Part shown: positions 1 to 15,075 of the stretch, piece after piece
How the letters are laid out: every line of letters starts with the position of its first letter
Numbering within the stretch: the stretch's first letter is position 1
From: Hypomesus transpacificus
Taxonomy: Eukaryota > Chordata > Actinopteri > Osmeriformes > Osmeridae
Length of the DNA stretch: 64,000 bases
Reading direction: 5' to 3'
NCBI RefSeq assembly: GCF_021917145.1
Contig: NC_061073.1
Coordinates: 1,266,075 to 1,330,074, forward strand
Program-made: the position numbers and the translations under genes
The notes under the pieces: generated by a model
What the model was told of the DNA's origin: nothing
Databases searched by the model: none
The model's input: the letters and a program-made list of their open reading frames with translations, nothing else

Positions 1-3000
1 AGCAGTAAGCCAAGGCATAGCATGCTTTACCCTGGCTGAAGGAAAAATCAAATGAAGGGTGACTCATGCTTGTTGGGGGAAAGGAGAGCTCAGTGAGAGG
101 CAGAAAGATGGACTAAGGCTCTGGGACGAATTCTCAGATCTCGCTAGGCGTGAGAGCTTTCAACATTTGCTGAAACTAATGTGAAGCTCTGCCAGGGTAC
201 AATAATACATATTTGAAGACTAAAGGATTTGATTGGTTATCAGAAAACAAGGAAATCCAAGGCACTTCACATTGTTTTTATGCATTTATTGTTATGGCAT
301 GTTTATTATAACAGTTGCTTAAAATATCTGTGACACACAATTAATAAAAATGCTCCCCAAAAAGGCTTTTTCTTTCAAACTATACGTCCAACCAATATAT
401 CCCTTTGTAACATAATGATACGGACATTAATGATATGGGAATAAATGCAGTACTTACTGGTGGTGTAGTCTAGTATGAAGTTGCTTTCAATTTACCAAGC
501 CCTTTCCTCCTCGTGTCATCGCCACAACCCATATATCACTCCTCATTTTATAGTGCATATCACATAGACTACACTGCTGTGGTCTAATTCACGAGAGCAT
601 AACTGTCTTTCAGGTTATATGGGTAACTGTTCTCTCTGGTTTCTGTAAGGGCAAACGGAGTGTTTCCCTTCTGCGTTAGGATTTAAATCTATAAACAAAA
701 AGCAGTAACCACAAGCACAACTGACAGTGCTTGTAACAATAGCAATTGTTTTAATTAATGGTAAAGGATTTTAAATGACAAGGTTTTACATTTTAATAAT
801 CAGATGACCTTTTTTCTACTGGTATTTTTCATACATTCAAGTATTATGAACATGATTGTTTGTTTTGTCGTATCACAATGTTGGTTTGTTTTTTTAACAA
901 ATAAAAATTAATGCGTAGTATTCACTTCCCTTGCTTTGAATCTGTACCACACATGAAGAAAGCTTTTCCAAGGGGGATACATGTACATGGACTAATAATT
1001 ACATTTTAAAACATTTTTATATAATAGAGCTCCTTCTTCCACATGTACCTCTGGCAATGAGCTTCAGAGAGTTCAGCACACGCTAATATGTTGAGAGGAG
1101 TGGCCTGTACAAACTCTAAATGTGATACACTCATGTAGACTGATTAGCAGTTCTACAGCAGAAAGCTCAAACATCACCGTTTCTGTATCCAACTAAGCAA
1201 CCCATGATTTTTGGGGGCAGAATAATTTATGTTCAGATCACAAGTAGAAAACACTTCTATGTGCGTGTAAGGGGAAACTCATTTTCTTTCAGTGAACTTT
1301 CTTTGCTAACAGCATCTGAACATACTTAGCACAGTGTGCTGCCAAAGTCAATACAGTGACATCTTAAATGGATGGGTCTTTCTCTGTGGTGGCTGTTCCT
1401 GTTTTCAGACGGCCTTGGCCTCCTGCGCTTAGCTTCCTGTCAGAATGAGGGATTGTGTAGGTGCTACGAAGAGCCTGCAAGTGACATGGCATTTAAATTT
1501 CAGTGCTGGAGAACACTAAAGGGCTGTTCTGTGTTCGCTCCTGCCTCACAACGCTGTAGGAAAGATTTCTGACATGCATTGGTCTATCTCTCTTGTGTCC
1601 AATAAACAGAATGACAAATCCGGCAACTATGGCAGGGTGTCTGGGAAAGTGAATCCTCCTTCTCAGAGTCTTCAGAGGATTGTGTGACCTTTGATCCAAA
1701 CAAGTGTCACGTATCTGACACTACAGATAATTTGACAATTTAATGGGACCTGACAGTCTAATTACCATTGTAACAGTTATGGCTGAGCAACAGTTTAATA
1801 ATTGCATACCATATTTCATATATACAGTGTATGGGAATAAAAAACACCCGCCAATGGTTATCCTATAAATGTTGTCTAGAAAAAACATATTCAACACTGT
1901 AAAACAATGAAATCACACAAATCAGTGTTACAGTAGTAATCAACTGCACCAATTTTCCATCTTAACAATAAATTATTTCTGACCACATAAATGAAAGGAC
2001 ATGGTGGCTCCAATGAAGTTATCGTACTGTAATTACAAATTGCAATTCCAGAGGGTCATACCTCTGGGTCTATGATGGATGCTGTCAGAAGGAAACTGCA
2101 GGACATAGAACAAACATTCATCTCAAAGTTTCTACCATAAATGGAAATCTAACTGGCTAATGTAGTCCTCTTAAATACATCTAATGGATTGGTCTACATC
2201 CTTTATTTAACTCTTTGCACCAGCAGAGAAAATGCCCATAGAATTTAAAATGGCTGTTCATGCTTTTTCACTTGGTCTGTGAAAGCAAACTTAAGTTTGA
2301 GACAATAGGTTTGTATATTCTCTGCTAACTTGTGCGTTTTACTCTGTCTGCCGTGGATTTCTAGCTGTAGAGGAGTGACAGTGGAGACACCAGCACCCTT
2401 GTGAGATTTTCAATTAGAGGGCACACGCAAAAGACGAAAGCACTGAAAAAATCTGTTTTTTCTAGGCGGCTGGACGCAGCCAAAAACGCACACTCAATGG
2501 GAACAATTTTGGTGGGGGAAACAGAAGCGCTGAGAAGACTAAAGGTAAACTCTCCCCAACCCCAACACTTTGGTGCCATTAAAAGGCCACCAAAAATAAA
2601 GTCACACTGTCGTTTCTGGTCAGGGTGCTCTGCTTTGTTCCTATATTAGGGGCTTCTCATATTTTCTTTTAAATCCAAGTAATACAAATATAAATATTGA
2701 CTACATATTTTGGGACGTTTTTCACATCTGAAAACAGGTTTCTCTCAATAGGACTGTTTGGAGAATAACCATGATGTCCTAATGTAATGAGGTTAGAATA
2801 CAAGAAAGGACATTAAAGATTAAAGCAAATGATCGATGGTTTTGCAGACTGACAGACTGACTCTCTATACTTATGAATTATTATTTTGCCTTAATTGATA
2901 ATGCCTAAATAGAAGCCATTGATTTTGTGAGAGCCAGTCACTTTATTGATAAAAACTTCTTATTTTGGTAGACCTCTGTAAATACATGTTAAAAGGTTTA

Positions 3001-4660
3001 GATGCCCCCAGACCATCAACACCTTCAAAATGAAATTTCCAAACAAGATGATCGTTAAATACAACATAGAACAAAATAACAGCCACATAATAATAATAAT
3101 AATAATAAAGTGCCAAATAACTTATATCAATATCGTGGGAGTAAAATGTGTGTCGAGGAGTGAGGTAAAACACTGGGGGAGAACGAGATGTGATGTGTCA
3201 CATGGTTGTCCCTCCTCGAATGATCCCATAGGATGTCTAAGCCGATCGGAAAGGAGACAAACGACAACCAAATCTTGCCCCATAGCCAGGCAGAAAGTCA
3301 CAGAAGAACAAGTGGAGGATTTTAAACCCCTTTACTCACCCCTCTGCAGATTGGTATTTTTAGCATCTATACAGCTTTGAATACGGTGCAAATACCCATC
3401 CTGCCCCGGGCCTATGAACTGGTTTGCTTTCATCCTGTTACGCTTTCATTATGACGGGGCTCTTATTATAAAGTCTACAGGCCAAATCCCCCCTTACATA
3501 CCAAAGCAAAACTCATAATCTTGAATAAATGCCCTGTTGTGGTTTCATAACAACATTTTCAAAGAAACATTGGTTTGGATAGACATATGATACCCAAAAA
3601 GATTCTTAGTCAAGATTGTGCATTTCAGAAACACACCTGCAGCACTTAATTTCTCTCGAAGAATAAGATTAAGGTAAAAGTTTTAGAATTTTTGATAACA
3701 GAACGCATGGAGGATAAAAACCAGATGACTGATCAGCAGAGATTCTCAAACTTTTCCAGCAAGGTGCCAACCACTAGACCAGTCGTGACTTCTACCCCAC
3801 TTGGTTGGGTGAAGAATTATGACAGTTGACTTACATACATTAAGGTATAACCACTTTGTTTTTTTATTTGGATACCAAACTTGATGAGTTTTATTGTTTT
3901 GTGATAACCATGGCTAACTTCTAGGTTCTGTCTTTGTTTTGAGATGAACATGTGGGTTTTCCTTTTTTGGCCTTTGCTAGAACACCAACTGCTTTTTTAT
4001 TATTTATATAAAAATCAAATCTTCATGGCCTGGCACCTATTCATGGAACAATCATTTGATCACATCAAAAATGAAAAACCCCAAAGCAACAGCATGGTTC
4101 TTCATGGATGAAAATGATGATAAGACTGATTTGGGAGCTAAGAGGGAGGAGTCGGTACTCCAAACAACAAATGGATCCATTGGAGTTTGTTTATTATGTC
4201 CCTGCTGTGTCTGACGCACACAACAGCGCTGTTTTTTGTTTACCAACACTGTGTGAGATTTGGATATCTAAAGGCTGTGTTTGGGCACTTAAATAACTCG
4301 TGTAAATAACCCTGCAGAGTAGAGTCTCAAGGGAAAAAAGTGACGAACTAATCAACGTATTCCAGAAAAACTAAATTATCAACCTTTGTGGGAGCATTTG
4401 AGTCACAGGAATCCAATAAATGCAATGTGTGACTAACTACTCTCACCCATGGCCGGTTTATCCCAAAGGGCTACATAGTTGTCGGTGGCAAAAATGTTAT
4501 TGTTCATGTGATCAAAATATATTTTATAGGGCGGCTCACCGCAATGAGCGTATACCGCTACGGTCTCAACGCAGCCGTATGGGTTTGATTCTGGCCTGGG
4601 CCTTTCCTGCACATCTCTCCCCTTCCCCTCTCACTCCTTGTATTTCCCTCTAACTGTTTT
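1..4660. other. AT-rich non-coding stretch, no gene recognised
   Basis: I found no coding exon, splice-bounded open frame or RNA gene here. Open frames are short, lack family motifs and look like chance. A (TAA)n microsatellite lies at 3088-3108. The stretch could be the 3' flank or UTR of a gene outside the window, but nothing visible decides this. Confidence 0.55.
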
Positions 4661-4664
4661 TCAT

Positions 4665-4855
4665 AATTGGAGGGAGTCAGGTGGCTGAACGGTGAGGGAG
4701 TCGGGCTAGTAATCAGAAGGTCGCCAGTTCGATTCCCGGCTGTGCCACATGACGTTGTGTCCTTGGGCAAGGCACTTCACCCTACTTGCCTCGGGGGAAT
4801 GTCCCTGTACTTACTGTAAGTGTCTGCTAAATGTAATGTAAATGTAAATAATTAA
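4665..4855 (+). repeat. tRNA-derived SINE
   Basis: A tRNA-like head carries an A-box-like segment (GTGGCTGAACGGTGAGGGAG) and a B-box-like AGTTCGATTCC. It is followed by a body and a 3' tail with TCTGCTAAATG and short (ATGTAA)-type repeats. This layout (RNA polymerase III promoter head, LINE-like tail) is that of a tRNA-derived SINE moved by a partner LINE. The tail motif is shared with fragments at 39700-39786, 49353-49545 and 58633-58690. Subfamily not assigned. Confidence 0.75.
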
Positions 4856-4898
4856 AGCAGAAAAAAGCACAAAAACCCATTCATGTGTTCGTTGTGGG

Positions 4899-5465
4899 CA
4901 GGGGCGTCGTTAGACCCTTTTTACTGGGGCACGTGCCCCAGTATAAATCTGCTGTGCCCCAGTAAAATCAAAAGTTTGAGTTTCAACAATTTACTTTATT
5001 AGTCAGTTCAATGGTAAAAGATGCATGCAAAACTCCATGCGCTCTTTTGAGCTTGCCAAATAGCCACTGCTGCACGCACTCAGAAATCCAGATGTCGTAC
5101 TTGGCACATACGTCAGAATTGAGGTATAGGCTAAGAAAACATTACAAAACTAAAGAAAGTTTCTAAATGATGGGCCTACCGATCATCTTATTTTGATTAA
5201 AACATAAAAACAATATTAGGCTACATTAAGCTCAAAAAGCAGTATTTGCGCTCAAATGAATGAGAATAAAGGGTGCTCTCGCATTAACTATTGATGTCCT
5301 TGCCAAAGCTCATATCAAACTTGCGTCCTGGAACTGTTGTATAGTGGGTTAAGCAAGGGGAGTTTCTATAGCCTAGTAGTGCATTGTGCAGCAAGCTTGG
5401 GGAAAGAAAGGGATATGAATAGGGGCCTGTGCCCCAGTAGAGTTTTATGTCTAACAACACCTCTG
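4899..5465. mobile_element. non-autonomous hAT-type element (MITE) with 8-bp TSD
   Basis: The element starts CAGGGGCGTCGTTAGAC and ends in the imperfect inverted counterpart (GTCTAACAACACCTCTG). It is flanked by the direct repeat GTTGTGGG at 4891-4898 and 5466-5473. An 8-bp target duplication with CAGGGG-type termini is the hallmark of hAT transposons. It is about 567 bp with no transposase, so it was moved in trans. A 22-bp perfect palindrome sits just inside the left end (4922-4943), and its half motif TGCCCCAGTA recurs nearby and near the right end. Confidence 0.8.
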
Positions 5466-5546
5466 GTTGTGGGATGCGTTCCCATGTCCCTTCTAATATG
5501 TTGTCAGTTGCTGGCTTTTCAGTTGCTTGTCAGTTGCTGTTCACTA

Positions 5547-7055
5547 ATCAGTCTATCATTTTGACAATGACAATCATTTTCATGGTAGGTATATTTGAAC
5601 AGTGAGAGACAGAATAACAACAACAAAATCCAGTAAAACGCATGCCAAAATTGTTACAAATGTATTAGCATTTTAATGAGTGAAATAAGTATTTGACCCC
5701 CTCTCGATCAGAAAGATTTCTGGCTCGCAGGTGTCTTTTATACAGGTAACAAGATTAGATTAGGAGTACACTCTTAAAGGGAATGCTCCTAATATTAGTT
5801 TGTTATTTGTACAAAAGACACCTGTTCACAGAAGCAATCAATCAATCAGATTCCAAACTCTCCACCATGGCTGATACCAAAGAGCTGTCCAAGGTAGTCA
5901 GGGACAAGATTGTAGACCTACACAAGGCTGGAATGGTTGGAATGGGCTACAAGACCATCGCCAAGCAGCTTGGTGAGAAGGTGACAACAGTTAGTGCGAT
6001 TATTCGCAAATGGAAGAAACACGAAAGAACTGTCAATCTCCCTCGGTCTGGGGCTCCATGCAAGTTCTCACCTTGTGGAGTTGCAATGATCATGAGAACG
6101 GTGAGGAGTCAGCCCAGAACTGCACCGGAGGATCTTGTTAATGATCTCAAGGCAGCTGGGCCCAAGAAAACAATTGGTAACACACTATGCCGTGATGGAC
6201 TGAAATCCTGCAGCGTCCGCATGGTCCCCCTGATCAAGGAAACACATGTACAGTCCTGTCTGAAGTTTGCCAATGAACATCTGAATGATTCAGAGGAGAA
6301 CTGGGTGAAAGTGTTATGGTCAAAATCGAGCTCTTTGGCATCAACTCAACTCTCCGTGTTCGGAGGAGGAGGAATGCTGCCTGTGACCCCAAGAACGCCA
6401 TCCCCACCATCAAACACGGAGGTGGAAGCTTTATGCTTTGGGGGAGTTTTTCTGCTGAGGGGACAGGAAAACTTCACCACATCAAAGGGACGATGGACGG
6501 GGCCATGTACCGTCAAATCTTGGGTGAGAACCTCCTTGCCTCAGCCAGGGCATTGGGACGTGGATGGGTACTTCAGCATGACAATGACCCAAAACACACG
6601 GCCAAGGCAACAAAGGAGTGGCTCAAGAAGAAGCACATTAAGGCCCTGGTGTGGCGTAGCCAGTCTCCAGACCTTAATCCCATCTGTGGAGGAAGTTGAA
6701 GGTTCGAGTTGCCAAACGTCAGCCTCGAAACCTTATGACTTGGAGAAGATCTGCAAAGAGGAGTGGGACAAAATCCCTCCTGAGATGTGTGCAAACCTGG
6801 TGGCCAACTACTAGAAACCTTCAAGAGTTTTGCCATCACGTACTAAGTCATGTTTTGCAGAGGGATCAAATACTTATTTCACTCTGCAAATCAATTAATA
6901 CCCATTTTGACATGCGTTTTTTCTGGATTTTTTGGTTGTTATTCTGTCTCTCATTGTTCAAATCCTACCATTAAAATGATAGACTGATCATTTCTTTATC
7001 AGTGGGCAAATGTACTAAATCAGCAGGGGATCCAATCTTGTTTCCCTCTCTGTAT
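5547..7055 (+). mobile_element. Tc1/mariner element, degenerate, left end truncated
   Basis: The right flank holds a long inverted repeat whose complement is present at the left from about 5547 (AATCAGTCTATCATTTT and GAGAGACAGAATAACAAC). The outermost part of the right repeat, about 6990-7050 up to the Tc1-like TA end, has no left partner, so the left terminus is deleted or rearranged. A short sequence around 5565-5590 seems duplicated inside the left repeat. Between the repeats lies a broken transposase gene. The copy should be immobile: it lacks a complete left terminus and an intact transposase. Confidence 0.85.
5870..6850 (+). pseudogene. Tc1-like transposase pseudogene
   Basis: Reading starts at MADTKELSKVV (ATG about 5867) and shows the paired-type helix-turn-helix DNA-binding region (IAKQLGEKVTTVSAIIRKW). 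The frame is then lost near 6315. A second frame continues with the catalytic-domain pieces [13 protein letters not shown] and [16 protein letters not shown], ending at an early stop after PDLNPI. A third frame holds the C-terminal KVRVAKRQPRNL and KEEWDKIPPEMCANLV. At least two frame changes and several substitutions rule out function. The family normally encodes a DD34E cut-and-paste transposase of about 340 residues. Confidence 0.88.
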
Positions 7056-7860
7056 TTTTTCTCCAAGTAAATCAAATGAAACAATCTGTGCTTCAGATAT
7101 TTTGTCATTGTTTCTCATGGTGTATCAAACAATTATGTCTGTGGAAACTCGATGATTATTGTATCGCTAGTACTTGCTTGGCATACGCCTGACTACTGCA
7201 GCAAATTAGAACAGCGATTTACAGCTTTGGCTTGTGTTGTCACTGCCGTAGATAGTGCAGACTTCTCCTTATATAAAATATATTTAATACATTTTGCTGA
7301 TTGATGGTAGCCTTCATTAACCATTGGTACATGGGACCGCTCTGCAAATAAATAGGCTATCAATGAACTTGACTCCTCAGATCAGTGCTGGGCAGACTGG
7401 GCTAGTTGCCTATGCCAGTTTGTTGTCAGTGCTGTGTAATGTGATTAGACCATTCTGCTTTGAAGTTATTCATCATGAAGCGTGTACAGAGGTGTGCCAT
7501 AGGCATGTGCCATTCATGTGTATTGGTAAGCCTTGATATTGCCATGCTGCTATACTAACCACTGTTTAGCCGATTTAAATTCATATATTGGACCCCACGC
7601 TCATATTTAAAATGTCATTCACAAATAAATTCACAGTTACCTAAGTAAACTGTATAATTGCCCCCACTTAAATATAAGCATTTGTAGGATTAGTCCTTAC
7701 CACATATTGAACAAGAGCCAACATCACATTTCATTAACATTACCAATTATAAGCACATTTCAATAAATTATATTAAAGCAGGGTTTGATACCTGAACTAT
7801 CTATTTGTTATTTACCACCCTAATACTGTGTAATGTATAAGGGAATTTTCTTAAACGACT
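7056..7860. other. intergenic stretch before cartpt
   Basis: AT-rich sequence between the Tc1 remnant and the cartpt promoter. No coding exon, RNA gene or clear repeat was recognised. Confidence 0.5.
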
Positions 7861-7874
7861 GAGACAAGGAGACA

Positions 7875-7900
7875 AACTACGTAATTTCACTTACGTAGTT
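7875..7900. promoter_or_regulatory. CRE/ATF-like inverted repeat upstream of cartpt
   Basis: AACTACGTAA and TTACGTAGTT form a perfect 10-bp inverted repeat separated by 6 bp, about 170 bp before the cartpt start codon. Each arm has an ACGT core like a CREB/ATF site. Mammalian CART promoters respond to cAMP through a CRE. That this site has the same role is an inference. Confidence 0.4.
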
Positions 7901-7963
7901 CAGGGAATCAATGTACAAGGCGGAGCTAATTCATGTCAAAGTACATACAAAACCTGTGGAGCA

Positions 7964-7972
7964 TACAAAAAG
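7964..7972 (+). promoter_or_regulatory. TATA-like motif, candidate cartpt promoter
   Basis: TACAAAAAG lies 97 bp before the cartpt ATG, leaving room for a transcription start near 7990-8000. An ATTGG (inverted CCAAT) follows at about 7987. A weak candidate based only on position and composition. Confidence 0.35.
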
Positions 7973-8068
7973 AGGGAAAACTGCGGCTATTGGTCAATTG
8001 AGCCGAATCATCCAAACAGCAGAACTTCTTGCACCTTAGTAACAGACGCGCCTCTCCAGATCAGCACA

Positions 8069-8960
8069 ATGGAGAGCTCCAACTTGTGGGCGAGAGTTCT
8101 GGTTTGCGCTGCGCTGCTGTTCCTTCTATGCGGTGCTGAAACTAACGAATCAAAGATGGAAGGGGATTTGGAAACGAGAGCAGTACAGGACTTCTATCAA
8201 CAAAATCCAAATCTAACGAACGAAAAACGTCTTGTAAGTTTACTTAAATGCATAGCTTAAATGTTTTCTCATTCAACACCAGCAATTACTGGTGTATCTT
8301 GCTATTTGATAACACAGCTTTTCTTTAGGCTACTTCCCCAGACACCGATTATTTTATTGTATCAATGTAAACCAAATTTGTTGCAGATCATATACTTTTT
8401 CTCTTATGGTTATTAAGTAATTTTTTTAATTTAAGATTTTTGATCTTCTGAATATGGCAATTCACAGACTCAGTTGATGTTACTAATTAGTCATTTTCTA
8501 AACAGCTTGGAGCTCTACACGACGTTCTCGAAAAACTGCAGACCAAAAGAATTTCCCCATGGGAGAAGAAATTTGGACAAGTTCCAACTGTAAGTGATCT
8601 GCGCCTTCACATGTTAAACTACTTCCATATAGCTTCATGTTGATTTCATCAATCGTTTAAACAAAATTAAATTGACTGACATTTGCATTCATTAACTTAA
8701 GCTAGTCAATTTTCTAACTTTGTAGAATCTTTAAGCTATAGCAGATCATATTAAAAGAATATATAAGCCTAACTACACCGGTTAAATAAATGAAAACGAA
8801 TTACTCATTGTTCACACTGAATAAAACAATTTAATTTATTCTTGTTTTCCAGTGCGACATGGGAGAGCATTGCGCAGTGAGGAAAGGGGCACGCATCGGC
8901 AAGATGTGCGACTGTCCGCGCGGGGCGTTCTGCAATTTCTTTTTGCTGAAGTGCTTGTGA
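8069..8960 (+). CDS. cartpt: CART neuropeptide precursor
   Basis: Three coding exons (8069-8233, 8506-8589, 8853-8960) give 118 residues, the usual size for a cocaine- and amphetamine-regulated transcript prepropeptide. Residues 1-23 are a signal peptide (hydrophobic [14 protein letters not shown]), so the product is secreted. A variable pro-region follows. The mature C-terminal domain begins after basic pairs and carries [13 protein letters not shown] and the terminal FLLKCL. All six cysteines of the three-disulphide fold are present, and CART is known to suppress feeding. Intron phases are consistent and donors and acceptors are canonical. ATG 8069 directly starts the signal peptide. Fish have several cart paralogues and I cannot say which this is. 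The gene converges on rps17. Confidence 0.95.
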
Positions 8961-9036
8961 ATATTTTGTCATTGCGTTAAGTGAAGTTAGTTTATAAATC
9001 GTTGTCATTGATGTAGCGTAACTATCTATATTGTAA

Positions 9037-9042
9037 ATTAAA
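9037..9042 (+). terminator. polyadenylation signal of cartpt
   Basis: ATTAAA, the common variant signal, lies 77 bp after the cartpt stop codon and is the first such hexamer downstream. Confidence 0.6.
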
Positions 9043-9895
9043 GACGTCGGTTGTTTTTTTAACTGACTGTTGTTCTCGCTTCACTGTAACATTTGTTATA
9101 TGTTGGTCTTTACAACATAACAAAATGACTTAGAACAGTAAAGGCTATTTGATACCTTAGCTTGACCATCTTATTTTTTTTCATCCGTGTAGTATAACCC
9201 TAGTTTACAACGGTCTCAGCAGAGCACTCACGATACCAGGACACTTGCTACATTCAAAACTGAAATGTCTTAATTTTGGTTTCGACAGTCTTTTGGCGAA
9301 AAGCCGTGCGTAATGACGCACAAATACTCAGATTCCGCACCAACGTGCCCATCGTTAAGGCTGAAGCAAAATTACCATCATCTGCCTTGTACAGGCAGAG
9401 GTGACAATGGGTATGGGTGTTTGGTGCACGACATGCAAATAGCACAGGTCCAGGTGTGAACTAGTGTCTACAGACAAACCTATGGTCAGCTTGAAACACT
9501 TGCCCATGTGGACTATAAAACCATGACATACAATAATTACAGAAAACATTCTTACTGTGCCAATTTTAGTTCTCCAAAATCATGTAAAAATCTGGATTGG
9601 CAAATTGATGTGGATTTACATTTATTGAATGGGTATAAAGCTCTTAGACTAGAAATATATATTTTTTTCTGGTAAGCACTCCCAAGTTCTTACATCAAAG
9701 GGAATATTAACAAAGGCTGCAGCTTGCCAATGGCCATACACTTGCTGTCCGCTGAAACTATTCCAACATTTCCAAGATCATGACCGTCATCCAAATCAAA
9801 TAGCCGACAAGCATCATCATCCAACGGAATCAAGTGTTCCACATCGAAATGAACTCACAGGACAAACAGGTCTGTTTTTTGTTTTGTTTTTTTAC
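9043..9895. other. gap between convergent cartpt and rps17
   Basis: No gene or clear repeat seen. The stretch separates the 3' ends of two convergent genes. Confidence 0.5.
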
Positions 9896-9901
9896 TTTAT
9901 T
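9896..9901 (-). terminator. polyadenylation signal of rps17
   Basis: AATAAA on the minus strand, about 20 bp after the rps17 stop codon. A very short 3' UTR is typical of ribosomal protein genes. Confidence 0.7.
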
Positions 9902-9921
9902 AAGAGATATTAACAAAACGC

Positions 9922-13075
<3,154 letters not shown>

Positions 13076-13088
13076 GTTGAATCGGGCT

Positions 13089-13098
13089 GGTAGAAGAG
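13089..13098 (-). promoter_or_regulatory. candidate 5' TOP start of rps17
   Basis: CTCTTCTACC on the minus strand begins 23 bp before the ATG. mRNAs of ribosomal proteins start with C followed by pyrimidines, which gives mTOR-dependent translation. A second candidate, CCTTCTT, lies about 30 bp further upstream. Confidence 0.4.
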
Positions 13099-13336
13099 AC
13101 CCAACGATTTCTCAGGCGGAAGTTAAGAAGGACATCCGGAAGTGCAAATTCTGTGAAATGGCAGCATATTCTCTCTACCTCCTCTTACGGGGGGAGGAAT
13201 TAGATGCATTCAATGAACAAACTGCTTTGTTTAACAAAAGTGGAATCAAAAACGTAAAAGTAACATTGCGTGTTATCATAACGTGAGTCACATCTAAGCC
13301 TATTTGTTTTCATATTTCACAGGTGAGACACTTTGT

Positions 13337-13366
13337 TGAGGGTGGGGGGGGGGGGAGGGGGGGTGT
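13337..13366 (+). repeat. G-rich run with G-quadruplex potential
   Basis: A long, barely interrupted run of G residues around 13341-13363, near the start of a repeat-rich block upstream of rps17. Likely length-variable. Confidence 0.6.
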
Positions 13367-13389
13367 TAGTTGGGGGGTCCGAGGGCATA

Positions 13390-14680
13390 TTCCCCTGAAT
13401 TTATTATTATTCCTCTGGTAGGAGGAACCTATTGTTATTGTAGGTTTTATTATTATTATGCTGGTTCCATGGGAGTCTATGGTTTCCACTAGTGAAATTT
13501 GGTATATTGAAACTAGAGTGCACTTATAACCACCACACCAAAAATGGCCAATGTCAGGCGATAGGTTCCGCTACAGGCCATGCTCCAATTTGTCAATTTT
13601 CAAAAGGATGCCATTTCCAGCCCATGAGTCCCAACATTCTGAACATTTGTACATATGTCTTATTTATCGTGAGGGAAAAAAAAGCCTCAGGAACCCATTA
13701 CGGCCGCCATATTGGATTTTTCGGTACAATAATAATGTGTCTATGTATGTGTGTGTAGGATACATGTCTTTCAATTTGATATGTAGCACAAAGGAATGCA
13801 ATACAATAAGGCACATTTATTAGCATATTTTCCACCTGTTGCAAATATTTATTGTGTTCATAAATCAATTCCTATTGACTTGATCTGTTTCACACATGAG
13901 GAAGATCTACACATTGTTACTATGTACAAAGCCAACTTTATATCTCCAAAAATTATTTAATTAAAGGGAAATCAAATGTATCGCTAATGCTAAAATATTG
14001 CTTTACACACATATCTTCTAGTCATAAACCGATACTCAGATTCAATCACAAGTTCATATGAAGATTTTTGACAATGTTTAGTACACAAATATGAGAAATA
14101 GTTGAATGTAAGATGTAAGATTTTGAATATTTGAAATATGCATGCTTGGCTAATATTGCTAGCCAATATTGCAGGCTCTTAACATGACTGTCTCTCTTGC
14201 TCCACAGTCCAGGACCTTGACACACACGCAAGCTTAGAGCGATGCACATCCCACATGTCCAAAACAGCCCTGATCAAGCCCTCACTCGTTGGCGTGAAGC
14301 AAAAGCCCTGCATCTTGCAGGGCTTTCGTGCATCTTGGTAGTATTTTATTTCCGATTTGGTATATAATGGTATAAAAGTTGTCCACATTTTGAAACATTG
14401 AGAGCATAGACCATGAGTAACTGCCACACCACAAATGGCAAACCATTGCCCATAGGTAGCACTACAGGCCACACCCCAATTGTCCATTTTCAAATTGATG
14501 GCATTTCCACCCCATTATTTCTCATAGGGAACACAAAAGTCTGAAGAACCCATAATGTCTGCAGGATAAATTTTTATCTACAGTGACAATTTGCGAAGAA
14601 TCGTCCATTTTGAAATGGTTGGAGATGTGGAAATGTGGAGGAGGAATCCGCCATTTCTGCTTGCAGCTATATTTTATTGT
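13390..14680. repeat. diverged interspersed repeat, two related parts
   Basis: The segment 13480-13730 and the segment 14390-14560 share the order CACCACACCA..AATGGC, GGTTCCGCTACAGGCCA/GGTAGCACTACAGGCCA, CAATT..CCATTT and GGAACCCATTA/GAACCCATAA, separated by AT-rich sequence. They look like two old copies or halves of one teleost repeat family. No coding capacity remains. The family is not named with confidence. Confidence 0.5.
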
Positions 14681-14754
14681 AGTACTGTAACTCATATGGC
14701 AAAATGGGGTGAGGTGGGGTCTGGTGAAGGAGGTTCAGACGGGGTGTCTGTGCC

Positions 14755-15075
14755 GGTGTGACTGGGTCAGCAGGTGGGACTGGGTCAGCAGGTGGGACTA
14801 GGTCAGCAGGTGGGACTGGGTCAGCAGGTAAGACTGGATCAGCAGGTGGGTCTGGGTCAGCAGGTGGGACTAGGTCAGCAAGTGTGACTGGGTCAGCAGG
14901 TAAGACTGGATCAGCAGGTGGGTCTGGGTCAGCAGGTAAGACTAGATCAGCAAGTGTGACTGGGTCAGCAGGTAAGACTGGGTCAGCAGGTGTGACTGGT
15001 CAGCAGGTGGGTCTGGGTCAGCAGGTAAGACTGGGTCAGCAGGTGAGACTGGGTCAGCAGGTGGGAGTGGTCAGC
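14755..15075 (+). repeat. minisatellite, about 18-bp unit
   Basis: About 17-18 tandem copies of a unit like GGTCAGCAGGTGGGACTG, with variants AAGTGTGAC and AGGTAAGACT. Some spacing irregularities occur near the right end. The long open frame across it is a repeat artefact. Confidence 0.9.

Noticed and set aside
1372-2649. Open frames of 66-82 codons in the left region
   Set aside because: No conserved motif, no consistent splice structure and chance-level length for AT-rich DNA.
5783-6814. A 343-codon plus-strand open frame as an intact Tc1 transposase
   Set aside because: Family motifs jump to other frames near 6315 and again near 6695, so the long frame is partly out-of-frame sequence. 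The gene is broken.
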